From assembly GCF_000173075.1 (NCBI RefSeq), contig NZ_ABVL01000013.1:124001-188000 (forward strand): DNA of 64,000 bases. Reading direction: 5' to 3'. Origin of the DNA: Chthoniobacter flavus Ellin428. GTDB lineage: Bacteria; Verrucomicrobiota; Verrucomicrobiia; Chthoniobacterales; Chthoniobacteraceae. The position numbers were made by a program, and so were the translations under genes. The notes under the pieces are model-generated. The model did not search any database. It was not told the origin of the DNA and saw only the letters and a program-made list of their open reading frames with translations. This document shows positions 36,053 to 42,999 of this stretch, piece by piece. Every line of letters starts with the position of its first letter. Position 1 is the first letter of the stretch.

Positions 36053-36976
36053 ATGTCTTCCGCCCCCATGATCGAACTACGCAACTTGCAAAAAGCCTTT
36101 GGGGGAAAGCCGGCGCTCCACGATCTCTCGCTGGAGATGAAGCGGGGCGAGATCTTCGGCCTGCTCGGCCACAATGGCGCGGGCAAAAGCACCACCCTGG
36201 GGATTCTGCTTGGGCAGGTTTTTCCCGATCAGGGTGAAGCCTTCGTCAATGGCGTCTCCGTGCAGCGCGAGCGGGCGAAGGCGCTGGAACGCACCGGCGC
36301 GATCTTCGAGGCGCCGCGCTTTTACGATTACCTCAGCGGCTGGCGAAACCTCGAGATTTACACCAGTTACTCGGCCCGCGTGCCGAAGGAAAAGATCGCC
36401 GAAGCGGTCGAGACCGTGGGGCTGACCAGGCGCATTCGCGACAAAGTCGGGACTTACAGCCAGGGCATGCGCCAGCGACTCGGCCTCGCGCAAGCGCTGC
36501 TGCCGGACAACGAACTGATCCTGCTTGATGAGCCGACGAACGGTCTCGACCCCGAGGGCATTCACGAGATGCGCCTGCTCATCCAGCGGCTGAATCGCGA
36601 GCGAGGAATCACCGTGCTGTTCTGCTCGCATCTGTTGGTGGAGGTGGAGCAACTATGCGATCGCGTCGCGATCCTCAACCAGGGCCACAAAGTCTTCGAC
36701 GGACGCTGGGCCGAGCTCGACAGCGAGCAGCGGAGCGTGCGGCTCGAGGTGGATGATTGGGAAAAGGCCGCGGGTCTTTTGCGAGACATCGAGCAATTGA
36801 AGATCGTCGAGAACGGATTGGTCACGGTCGGGAAAGACTTCGACACGGCGGACCTCGTCGAGCGCCTGGTGCAGGGCGGTATCCGCGTCCGCGCCGTGGA
36901 ACCGCACCGGCGAAACCTCGAGGAAATCTACCTTTCCATCACGCACAACGGAGCCACGCCGCACACCGAATCATGA
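36053..36976 (+). CDS. ABC transporter ATP-binding protein
   Basis: A 307-residue ATPase. Walker A GHNGAGKST is near residue 44, the signature YSQGMRQRLGLAQALL near 138, Walker B ELILLDEPTNGLDP near 157 and the H-loop FCSHLLVEVE near 192. The long C-terminal extension (~90 residues) is typical of ABC-2-type exporters such as gliding-motility, bacitracin-like or polysaccharide systems. ATG 36053 is used; ATG 36068 is an equally plausible start five residues later. The stop overlaps the permease start (ATGA at 36973). Confidence 0.9.
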   Translation: MSSAPMIELRNLQKAFGGKPALHDLSLEMKRGEIFGLLGHNGAGKSTTLGILLGQVFPDQGEAFVNGVSVQRERAKALERTGAIFEAPRFYDYLSGWRNLEIYTSYSARVPKEKIAEAVETVGLTRRIRDKVGTYSQGMRQRLGLAQALLPDNELILLDEPTNGLDPEGIHEMRLLIQRLNRERGITVLFCSHLLVEVEQLCDRVAILNQGHKVFDGRWAELDSEQRSVRLEVDDWEKAAGLLRDIEQLKIVENGLVTVGKDFDTADLVERLVQGGIRVRAVEPHRRNLEEIYLSITHNGATPHTES

Positions 36977-37815
36977 GCCTCTTCTTTCTTCAACTGCGGG
37001 GCGAGCTTTGGAAACTCTTCGCCCGCAAACGCACCTATCTCGGTTTCGGCGCTTTCCTTGCGCTGGAGGTCGTCATTCTGCTGCTCTTCCAGATTCCGAA
37101 AGTGCAGCGCTCGTGGCGCCACCTGCTCGAGGATTCGGGCTATGTCTTCGAGCAATACTTCTCGGGCATTACCCTCGCGTTTCAGGTCGTGCTCGGGACG
37201 ACGACGCTGGCCTTTCTATACACCGCGCTCGTCTCTGGTGACATCGTGGCCAAGGAAGTGGAAGACGGGACTTTGCGGATGACGCTATGTCGCCCGGTCT
37301 CGCGCTTGCGCGTGCTCGCGGTGAAATATCTCACGTGTGTGCTCTACACCTTCGCGCTGGCGCTTTTCATCGGCCTGAGCGCGTTGGTCGTCGGCACCTT
37401 GCGACAGGGGACGGGCGGCTTCTTCGTCTTCCAGCCACTGGAGAAGCTCTATGTGATTTACGATTTCGGTCCGGGCCTGGTCCGTTATCTCGCGTCGTTG
37501 CCGGCGCTGGGCTTGAGCCTGCTGAGCGTCACCTCCTTCGCCTTCATGATGTCCTGCTGTAACGTGAAGCCGGCGGCTGCCACCATTGCCACGCTGACCT
37601 TCTTCATCGCCGACCTCATCTTCCGCGGCCTGCCCTATTTCGAATCCATCAAACACTGGTTCATCTCCCAGCATACGGAAACGTGGTATAACGTCCTGCG
37701 CTCCCCGTTGCCGTGGCAACGTATGGTCGAAGACTACGCCTACCTATTCGGCGTCGATGCGACGTTCGTATTGATTGGGGTTGTGATTTTCTGCTCCCGG
37801 GATTTCAAATCGTAA
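36973..37815 (+). CDS. ABC-2-type transporter permease
   Basis: A 280-residue membrane protein with six hydrophobic segments, starting LQLRGELWKLFARKRTYLGFGAFL, the elbow-helix entry common to ABC-2 permeases. It has a VEDGTLRMTLCRPVSRLRVLAVKYL loop near residue 97, which matches the LLxxPvSR motif of this family. It is coupled to the ATP-binding gene and forms an exporter or integral transport unit with it. The substrate is unknown. Confidence 0.85.
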   Translation: MSLFFLQLRGELWKLFARKRTYLGFGAFLALEVVILLLFQIPKVQRSWRHLLEDSGYVFEQYFSGITLAFQVVLGTTTLAFLYTALVSGDIVAKEVEDGTLRMTLCRPVSRLRVLAVKYLTCVLYTFALALFIGLSALVVGTLRQGTGGFFVFQPLEKLYVIYDFGPGLVRYLASLPALGLSLLSVTSFAFMMSCCNVKPAAATIATLTFFIADLIFRGLPYFESIKHWFISQHTETWYNVLRSPLPWQRMVEDYAYLFGVDATFVLIGVVIFCSRDFKS

Positions 37816-37828
37816 GCGGCTGTACCGA

Positions 37829-38059
37829 CTAATCATTACCCACATCTTTGCACGGTATTTGCGCGTCGACACAGATGGCGTTCCTGGGAGCGGCGACCCC
37901 GCCATGGCGGGGTCGCCGACCGAACAAACGCGCGGAGCGCCATCCTTTGGGGCGTCGCTCCGCGACGCAGGGCGACTGGAAAGTCGCCCCTCCCAGTGAG
38001 CCGCGGCCGAATTCCTCGCTGTCCCTAAAAACCGACAAAAAGATGTGGATAATGCTTAG
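37829..38059. mobile_element. MITE type A, complete copy (231 bp)
   Basis: Terminal inverted repeats CTAATCATTACCCACATCTTT and (inverted) CTAAGCATTATCCACATCTTT bound a GC-rich interior containing nested palindromes (GGCGACCCCGCCATGGCGGGGTCGCC and GCGTCGCTCCGCGACGC). The copy at 59005-59230 aligns along its whole length. No coding capacity is seen. The nine bases on each side do not match, so no target duplication is recognisable here (older insertion or altered flank). It fills the 358-bp gap between the ABC permease and gdhA. Confidence 0.88.
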
Positions 38060-38173
38060 CCACACGCAGCGATTACGCCATGTTGAGGCGGCTGCGCCGG
38101 CCGCCTGTCACGAATAAAAAGGTGGCTGGCACAACTGCCCACCGGCAGAGCCAACCTTCATTTTCGCAACCCC

Positions 38174-39436
38174 ATGGATATCTACGCTGATCCCGCCTAT
38201 GCGATGGCTACGGAACAATTCCGGGTGATCGCCGACTACCTCAACCTCGACGCGAATATCCGCGAGCGGATGTTGCACCCCAAGCGGGCGATCGCAGTGA
38301 CGCTGCCCATCCATCGCGACGACGGCACCCTCCAAACATACCAGGGCTACCGCGTGCAGCATCACCTCGCGATGGGGCCGACGAAAGGCGGCGTGCGTTT
38401 TCACCCCGGGGTGAGTCTCGGCGAGGTCGCGGCGCTCGCCACCTGGATGAGCTGGAAGTGCGCGCTCACCGGGCTGCCCTACGGTGGGGCGAAGGGAGGC
38501 GTGACCGTTAACCCGCGCGAACTTTCGACACGGGAACTGGAATCGCTCTCCCGTCGTTACATGCAGGAGATGATTCCTTTTGTCGGGCCGCATACCGATG
38601 TCATCGGCCCCGACATGGGCACGAATGAGCAGGTCATGGCGTGGTTCATGGATACCTATTCCGTCTACAAGGGCTACGCTGTGCCGGAAATCGTGACGGG
38701 CAAACCGGTGAGTATCGGAGGCACCACGGGACGCCGTGAGGCGACCGGGCGCGGCGTCGTGTATCTCGTCGAGCGCGCGCTGAATGTCCTCAAGATGCAC
38801 GCGGAAAAGTGCACCGCCATCGTGCAGGGCTTCGGCAACGTGGGCGCCGTAACCGCGTTGGGTCTCGCCTATAAGGACGGGATGAAAGTCACTGGCATTA
38901 GCGATGCCTTTGCTGCCTTTTATCGCGCGGACGGGATCGACGTTCACGCCGCGGAGAAATATGCGAATGAGCATGGCAGCCTCGCCGGTTTTACCGAGGC
39001 GGATACCATCGATCCGGACGAACTCCTGATTCAGCCGTGTGATGTCCTCGTTCCGGCCGCGGTCGAGGGCGTGATCACCGAGAAAAACGCCGGTCAGCTC
39101 CGCTGCCGGATCCTCGCCGAAGCGGCTAATGGCCCGACTACACCCGCGGCCGATCGCATCCTCTTCGAACGCTGGAATGAGATCTTCGTCATCCCAGATA
39201 TCCTCTGCAACGCCGGAGGCGTGATCGTTTCCTACTTCGAATGGGTGCAGGGGCTGCAGCAGTTCTTTTGGAACGAGAGCGAAATCATGGACAAGCTCTT
39301 TCGCATCCTGGAGCAGGCATTTACCGCGGTGACCAAACGCTCCCGCGAAGCGAAGATTCCGCATCGCGTGGCCGCCATGGCCATCGGCGTCGAGCGCGTG
39401 CTCGCCGCCAAGCGGGCGCGCGGGTTGTTCCCGTAG
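38174..39436 (+). CDS. gdhA: Glutamate dehydrogenase
   Basis: A 420-residue enzyme interconverting glutamate and 2-oxoglutarate plus ammonia with NAD(P). PTKGGVRFHPGVSLGEV near residue 70, the catalytic Lys region LTGLPYGGAKGGV near 97-109, GPDMGTNEQVMAWFMD near 143 and the Rossmann loop VQGFGNVGAV near 217 are all present. PAAVEGVITEKNAGQL near 297 and the C-terminal NAGGVIVSYFEWVQ complete the GluDH family pattern. Length fits the ~420-residue hexameric class. The stop codon lies at the edge of the inverted repeat 39435-39556. Confidence 0.95.
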   Translation: MDIYADPAYAMATEQFRVIADYLNLDANIRERMLHPKRAIAVTLPIHRDDGTLQTYQGYRVQHHLAMGPTKGGVRFHPGVSLGEVAALATWMSWKCALTGLPYGGAKGGVTVNPRELSTRELESLSRRYMQEMIPFVGPHTDVIGPDMGTNEQVMAWFMDTYSVYKGYAVPEIVTGKPVSIGGTTGRREATGRGVVYLVERALNVLKMHAEKCTAIVQGFGNVGAVTALGLAYKDGMKVTGISDAFAAFYRADGIDVHAAEKYANEHGSLAGFTEADTIDPDELLIQPCDVLVPAAVEGVITEKNAGQLRCRILAEAANGPTTPAADRILFERWNEIFVIPDILCNAGGVIVSYFEWVQGLQQFFWNESEIMDKLFRILEQAFTAVTKRSREAKIPHRVAAMAIGVERVLAAKRARGLFP

Positions 39437-39556
39437 AGACTGTGAAATAAACCGGTAGGGAGATCGTTTGGCCCGCGAATTACACAGATGACGCGGATGA
39501 AAGATGCTCCATTCGTGTCATTCGCGTGATTCGCGGGCACTTTTTTCACAGTCTCT
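39435..39556. repeat. 122-bp palindromic repeat with 13-bp terminal inverted repeats
   Basis: AGAGACTGTGAAA (39435-39447) is perfectly inverted at 39544-39556. Inside is the CCGCGAATYACRC hairpin (39471-39538) that recurs at 41964-42031, 42837-42904, 54010-54076 and 54938-55005. The left end overlaps the gdhA stop codon (TAG at 39434-39436), so the repeat abuts the coding end. It could act as a bidirectional transcript end or be a mobile palindrome. Confidence 0.85.
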
Positions 39557-39613
39557 TAGCCGGGGATGAGCAAGGATTGGTGGCGCGCCGCTATGAAACG
39601 CTTTCAGAACGTG

Positions 39614-39728
39614 CGACTGGGAGCGGCGATCCCGCCATGGCGGGATCGCCGACCGGAGCAAACGCGCGGAACGCCATTCTTGGGGCGTCGCTCCGCGACG
39701 CAGGGCGACTGGAAAGTCGCCCGTCCCA
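39614..39728. repeat. MITE type A core without its ends
   Basis: CGACTGGGAGCGGCGATC ... GGGGCGTCGCTCCGCGACGC ... GGCGACTGGAAAGTCGCCC matches the interior of the type A elements at 37829, 59005 and 32776, but neither terminal CTAAGCATTACCC repeat is present. With the palindrome at 39435-39556 it fills the 316-bp gap after gdhA; no gene is seen there. Confidence 0.8.
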
Positions 39729-39752
39729 ATCAGGGCCATCGCCTTCCTACAC

Positions 39753-41042
39753 TCAGCCTAAATCGGCCGGTCGTAAATCCGCTGGAACACCGCGGCTTCG
39801 CCTTCCCCCGCGCGGTTTGGATCGACCACGAAGATTCCATCCGGGCCGAAGCGCGGCCGTGACGGTGGCGCCTTTGCCTTTCTGCAGATATTCGAAATTC
39901 AAATCGCGGACCTGGGCGGCGGCGTTGATGAGCGCGACGGTGATGCGCGACTCCTCGGCGGTGGGGTAGAGCGAGGCGACGGCGTCGCGGGTCTCGCCGT
40001 GGAATTTGATCCGGCAGATCGCCGCGAGGCCGACGGTCAGGCTGTCGACGCCGTAACCGACATAGGCGCTGGTGCCATCGGGGCGCGCAACTTCGCGGGT
40101 GAAGTGGTTGTTCGCCGTGCGCGATTTGTCGCCTTTGCTCCACCAGCGGAAACCGCGGTATTGCTGGTCGCTCTCGACCTTGCCATCGGCGCCGACGATC
40201 TCGTGGCCCTGGTTCACCGGTCCTTCGAACTCAGGCGGCGTGATCCAGTTGTTGTGGAAGTTCATGCTCAGGCCGTTCTCGAAATCGACGCGGACCTGCA
40301 CGGAGTCGTAAGCGAGAATGCCATCGCGGATGAGGCGCTTCTTCTGCCCGACGGCAGTGAGGGAAACGGGCTTGCTGCGATAGTAAGAGTAAATGAGATC
40401 GGTCCAGTGCGCGCCGACGTAGCTGAAGGGGTCGCTGGATTCGACCCACTTGAAAGTGCCGGTGGCGACTTCGAGCGGTTCCTCGAGATACGCTGTGCCG
40501 TAGAGCGGTGCGCCGATGCGCTTTTGGACGTCGTCGCGCACCCGGAGGTGATCGGGGTCGTAGCGCTTGTGCATGTCCACGGAAACGACGAGCCCCTTGG
40601 TTTGCGCCGCTTCGATGATTTCATCGGCCTCATTGATCGTGAGGCACATCGGTTTCTCGGTGATGACATGCACTCCCTTGGCCAGCGCGGCGAGAATGGG
40701 TTGCGTGTGGAGATTGTCCGGCGTGGCGACGGCCAGGATATCGAGATCGGGAATCTCGCGGAGAATGTCGTCCCATGGCGCATCGCCGAAGAAAGCGCGG
40801 GGTTCATGGCCGGTAATCTCGCGGAAGTGGGCCTGCGCCCGCTGGGCGGAAGCCTGCGAACGGGTAGCGACGGCGACCAGTTCGAAACGGATTTCGGCGA
40901 AATCGCGCGTCCATTTGTCGAGACCGACGCGGGCCAGTTGCCCGGCGATGCCGAAGCGCTGGAGGTCGGAATAAGCACGGAGATGGACGTCGCCGCCAAA
41001 CATGCCGGCGCCGACGAGGGCGATCTTGATCGTTTTAGCCAT
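39753..41042 (-). CDS. Gfo/Idh/MocA family oxidoreductase, C-terminus probably frameshifted
   Basis: A ~429-residue NAD(P)-dependent oxidoreductase. ATG 41042 precedes the Rossmann motif IALVGAGMFGGDVHLRAY; FELVAVATRSQ and the catalytic-loop motif VITEKPMCLTINEADEIIEA near residue 120 are canonical. Substrates are typically sugars or inositol derivatives. The last ~35 residues in this frame (RPGWNLRGRSKPRGGRRSR) look out of place: a neighbouring minus frame encodes GPDGIFVVDPNRAGEGEAAV and ends QRIYDRPI at 39758, a natural family end. A one-base shift near 39855-39865 is therefore likely, from mutation or sequencing error. Confidence 0.8.
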   Translation of the reverse strand: MAKTIKIALVGAGMFGGDVHLRAYSDLQRFGIAGQLARVGLDKWTRDFAEIRFELVAVATRSQASAQRAQAHFREITGHEPRAFFGDAPWDDILREIPDLDILAVATPDNLHTQPILAALAKGVHVITEKPMCLTINEADEIIEAAQTKGLVVSVDMHKRYDPDHLRVRDDVQKRIGAPLYGTAYLEEPLEVATGTFKWVESSDPFSYVGAHWTDLIYSYYRSKPVSLTAVGQKKRLIRDGILAYDSVQVRVDFENGLSMNFHNNWITPPEFEGPVNQGHEIVGADGKVESDQQYRGFRWWSKGDKSRTANNHFTREVARPDGTSAYVGYGVDSLTVGLAAICRIKFHGETRDAVASLYPTAEESRITVALINAAAQVRDLNFEYLQKGKGATVTAALRPGWNLRGRSKPRGGRRSRGVPADLRPADLG

Positions 41043-41129
41043 GACTGTTCTGGGAATGCGCGTGCAGGGTGCCGAGTCCGTAAAACGTGTCGAGGGAAAA
41101 TGCGAAAGAAAAACGCAGCTGCGCAACCA

Positions 41130-41274
41130 GGAATTTTTAAAACGCAGAGGCCGCAGAGGCGCAGAGAAGAAGTGTCGAGGGGCTGTTGGACTCGACAATT
41201 TTCCCAGCGATACGCTTCCTGGGATTGAGCCCCATTGGTAGATCTTTTTCTCTGCGTCTCTGCAGTGCTAACCT
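41130..41274. repeat. Dispersed repeat (CGCAGAGGCCGCAGAGGCGCAGAG family), left of the TIR element
   Basis: TTTTTAAAACGCAGAGGCCGCAGAGGCGCAGAGAAG ... CAATTTTCCCAGCGATACGCTTC at 41130-41218 recurs at 42490-42575 with few changes. The section ending TCTCTGCAGTGCTAACC (to 41273) recurs, inverted, at about 54108-54125. The transposon-like element at 41275 is inserted at that last position. Confidence 0.8.
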
Positions 41275-41312
41275 GGGTAGTGTCCTAATTTAGCTGTGGA
41301 ACAATTTTGTTC

Positions 41313-41561
41313 CTATCCGAACGCCTCTCCGTAGAGGGTATTAAATCGACCTTCGCGCGGCTTGATGTTGTCCGTTTGACGCGAACTTTGCAGAAGAAAC
41401 GCGGTGTATTTCTTGGGCGCATCAAAGGCCGGGTCTTTTGCCTGCTCGATTACGTCTGATAGGCGGCTGACTGCATCCCGAAGCGCATCTCTGTCGTTCC
41501 CAGGAGCCCCTTCGGGGACAGCACCGCCTAAGACCAAATGCCCAAATTCTTCAGGTCCATA
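41313..41561 (-). pseudogene. In-frame continuation of the 80-aa ORF after a TGA stop
   Basis: Immediately after the TGA of the 80-codon ORF (41562-41804) the same frame stays open for 82 codons (YGPEEFGHLVLGGAVPEGAP ... LRDAVSRLSDVIEQAKDP ... TAFLLQSSRQTDN) to a TAG at 41313. There is no ATG near its beginning, only a TTG at 41537. The simplest reading is one ~163-residue gene interrupted by a nonsense codon; a second coupled gene or UGA read-through is less likely. No family is recognised. Confidence 0.4.
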
Positions 41562-41804
41562 TCAGTTGGCATTCATCTCCGGCGGGTGAAGTCCGGTGTC
41601 GCGCTTCTCGAGCCCCGGATGTTCCCGGTAAATCTTTGCCAGAATTTGATAGTCCAAATTGCCGATGGCGTGGGCCACCGCGCGGCCATAGTCGGCAAAC
41701 TCCTCTTCACTAGTCCCTGCTCTGATTGTTGTGGCCAATTGGTCCAATTCCTTAAATGTTCGCAATAAAACGATTGCGACCTCTTCAGCGGTTTCGAATT
41801 TCAT
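41562..41804 (-). CDS. Hypothetical protein, cargo of the TIR element
   Basis: An 80-residue ORF beginning MKFETAEEVAIVLLRTFKEL, predicted helical and acidic, with ATG and plausible codon use for this genome. It lies wholly inside the 963-bp element. It may be only the N-terminal half of a longer gene cut by the TGA at 41562-41564. No family is recognised; passenger genes of such elements are often captured chromosomal fragments. Confidence 0.45.
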   Translation of the reverse strand: MKFETAEEVAIVLLRTFKELDQLATTIRAGTSEEEFADYGRAVAHAIGNLDYQILAKIYREHPGLEKRDTGLHPPEMNAN

Positions 41805-41925
41805 ATTTTCTCGCTTCCAAAGTTTTCCCAGTACCGAAAGCGGGACTCGAGCACGAGAGCAAAGTCATTTCCGTGACGAGCGAAATCCGAATCTACCAGA
41901 GCCCGGTCAATAGGTGCGCCAGCGG

Positions 41926-42079
41926 CTAAGCATTACCCACATCTCAAAAAGACTGCGGATGGAGCCCGCGAATCACGCAGATAACGCGAATGAGGAGGAT
42001 TTTATTCGCGTGATTTGCGTGATTCGCAGGCACTTCTTCTCTCCGCGGGACCTTCAAAAAAGATGTGGGTAATGGTTAG
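41926..42079. mobile_element. MITE type B, copy 1 (154 bp), 9-bp target duplication
   Basis: The ends CTAAGCATTACCCACATCT and (inverted) CTAACCATTACCCACATCT bound an interior with the CCGCGAATCACGC hairpin (41964-42031). CGCCAGCGG is duplicated on both sides (41917-41925, 42080-42088). The copy at 54891-55043 is nearly identical in the opposite orientation. It contains no ORF of note and is nested inside the 963-bp TIR element. Confidence 0.93.
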
Positions 42080-42119
42080 CGCCAGCGGACGCTTACATTC
42101 GAAGGTCCATGTTGAGTCA

Positions 42120-42147
42120 CTGTATACTGGCGCGCGCCAGTATACAG
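42120..42147. repeat. 28-bp perfect palindrome
   Basis: The half-site CTGTATACTGGCGC (42120-42133) is followed directly by its exact inverse (42134-42147). It lies between the MITE and the tRNA-like 3' fragment within the TIR element. It could be a protein-binding site or a recombination core; no gene start lies beside it. Confidence 0.85.
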
Positions 42148-42173
42148 CCGTCTCTGTGCCCGTTTCCGTGCGT

Positions 42174-42198
42174 GTGGGTTCAAAGCCCACCGGCTCCA
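42174..42198 (+). other. tRNA 3'-end fragment (T-arm plus acceptor strand)
   Basis: GTGGG-TTCAAAG-CCCAC forms a perfect 5-bp T-stem with a 7-base loop of canonical TTCRANN type, followed by CGGCTCC and A as acceptor strand and discriminator. The matching 5' acceptor (GGAGCCG type) and D- and anticodon arms are not found upstream, where a MITE and palindrome lie. It is therefore a 3' fragment, not a functional tRNA gene, and could be captured flanking DNA or an attachment-site remnant. Confidence 0.6.
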
Positions 42199-42278
42199 TC
42201 TCCATTTGTGGAACAATTTCAAATTAGGACACTACCCTAACCTGAAAAGTGTCCGCAGCTTGCGGAAATTTTGCGGAT

Positions 42279-42792
42279 CGGTCCCAAGTTGCAATTGGGA
42301 TCGCGTCTGCCTGAGGCAGTTGCACTGTTCACGAAAGGGGCGTCTTCGGGTGGTCATCATTTCCCGCGCCCGCAGACACCCCCGCCATGCGAAGTAAAAC
42401 TTCGCTCCAAAGTGCGGTCCCAAGTGCAACTTGGGACCGAGCGCGCAAAAAAACGTGTCGAGGTTAAATGCGGAGCCGCAACCAAAGAATTTTTAAACGC
42501 AGAGGCCGCAGAGGCGCAGAGAAGAAGTGTTGAGGGCTGGTGGATTCTACAATTTTCCCAGCGATACGCTTCTTGCGCGCTCGGTCCCAACTTGCACCTG
42601 GGGGACAGTTGTACTGCCTGCGAAGGAATCGTCTTCGGACGGGTTGTTCTTGCGCCCCCGCCGACACCCCCGCCATGCGAAGTGAAATTGCCAGCGACCG
42701 CCGTCGCTGCCCCTTCGGGGCAACCTGCGGTTGGCCTCTCCGCTCCGCTTGAGTTCGCTCCAAAGTGCGGTCCCAAGTGCAACTTGGGACCG
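42279..42792. repeat. Two tandem copies of a repeat bounded by inverted GGTCCCAAGT ends
   Basis: Copy 1 (42279-42439) starts CGGTCCCAAGTTGCAATTGGGA and ends with the inverse (TCCCAAGTGCAACTTGGGACCG). Copy 2 (about 42581-42792) has the same ends and a shared interior (GACACCCCCGCCATGCGAAGT). Between them lies a CGCAGAGGCCGCAGAGGCGCAGAG repeat (42490-42575). Related elements ending in GTGCCCAAACTCCATTTGGG occur near 55110, 55600 and 52660. No gene is supported in 42244-42999. Confidence 0.75.
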
Positions 42793-42800
42793 AGCGCGCA

Positions 42801-42988
42801 ACCCTGAAAATGTCCGCACGGCGCGTAGAATTTTTGGCCCGCGAATCACGCGAATGACACGAATGAAAACTGATCATTCGAGTCATTCGCGTGATTTCGC
42901 GGGCTACTTTCCCTTCCCTCTCTTTTCGAGTGTTCGTCGCTCCTCTTTGGTTGCGGCTCCGCCGCGCTGCGACCTCTGCGTTTTAAAG
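42801..42988. repeat. ~190-bp dispersed repeat, copy 1
   Basis: The segment from CCTGAAAATGTCCGCACGGC through the CCGCGAATCACGCGAATGAC hairpin (42837-42904) to GGTTGCGGCTCCGCCGCGCTGC and CTCTGCGTTTTAAA recurs inverted at 53927-54113. The mobility mechanism is unknown. Confidence 0.8.
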
Positions 42989-42999
42989 GTATTCCGATG

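Larger units (their letters stand above)
41275..42237. mobile_element. 963-bp transposon-like element with perfect 17-bp TIRs and a 6-bp target duplication
   Basis: GGGTAGTGTCCTAATTT (41275-41291) is exactly inverted at 42221-42237, and TAACCT flanks both ends (41269-41274 and 42238-42243), as expected of a target site duplication. Joining the flanks gives CTCTGCAGTGCTAACCTGAAAAG, close to the unoccupied inverted repeat near 54100-54127. No transposase ORF is present. The cargo is a broken minus-strand ORF (41313-41804), a MITE (41926-42079), a 28-bp palindrome and a tRNA 3'-end fragment. It is best read as a non-autonomous element, needing a transposase supplied elsewhere. Confidence 0.85.

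Noticed and set aside
41313..41804. UGA recoding (selenocysteine) in the cargo ORF
   Set aside because: No SECIS-like hairpin after the TGA and no known selenoprotein motif; nonsense mutation is simpler.
42002..42205. Minus-strand ORF beginning MEMEPVGFEPTRTE
   Set aside because: The VGFEPT-type start arises from reading a tRNA T-arm antisense (42174-42198), and the rest runs through the palindrome and MITE. It is an artefact of non-coding DNA.
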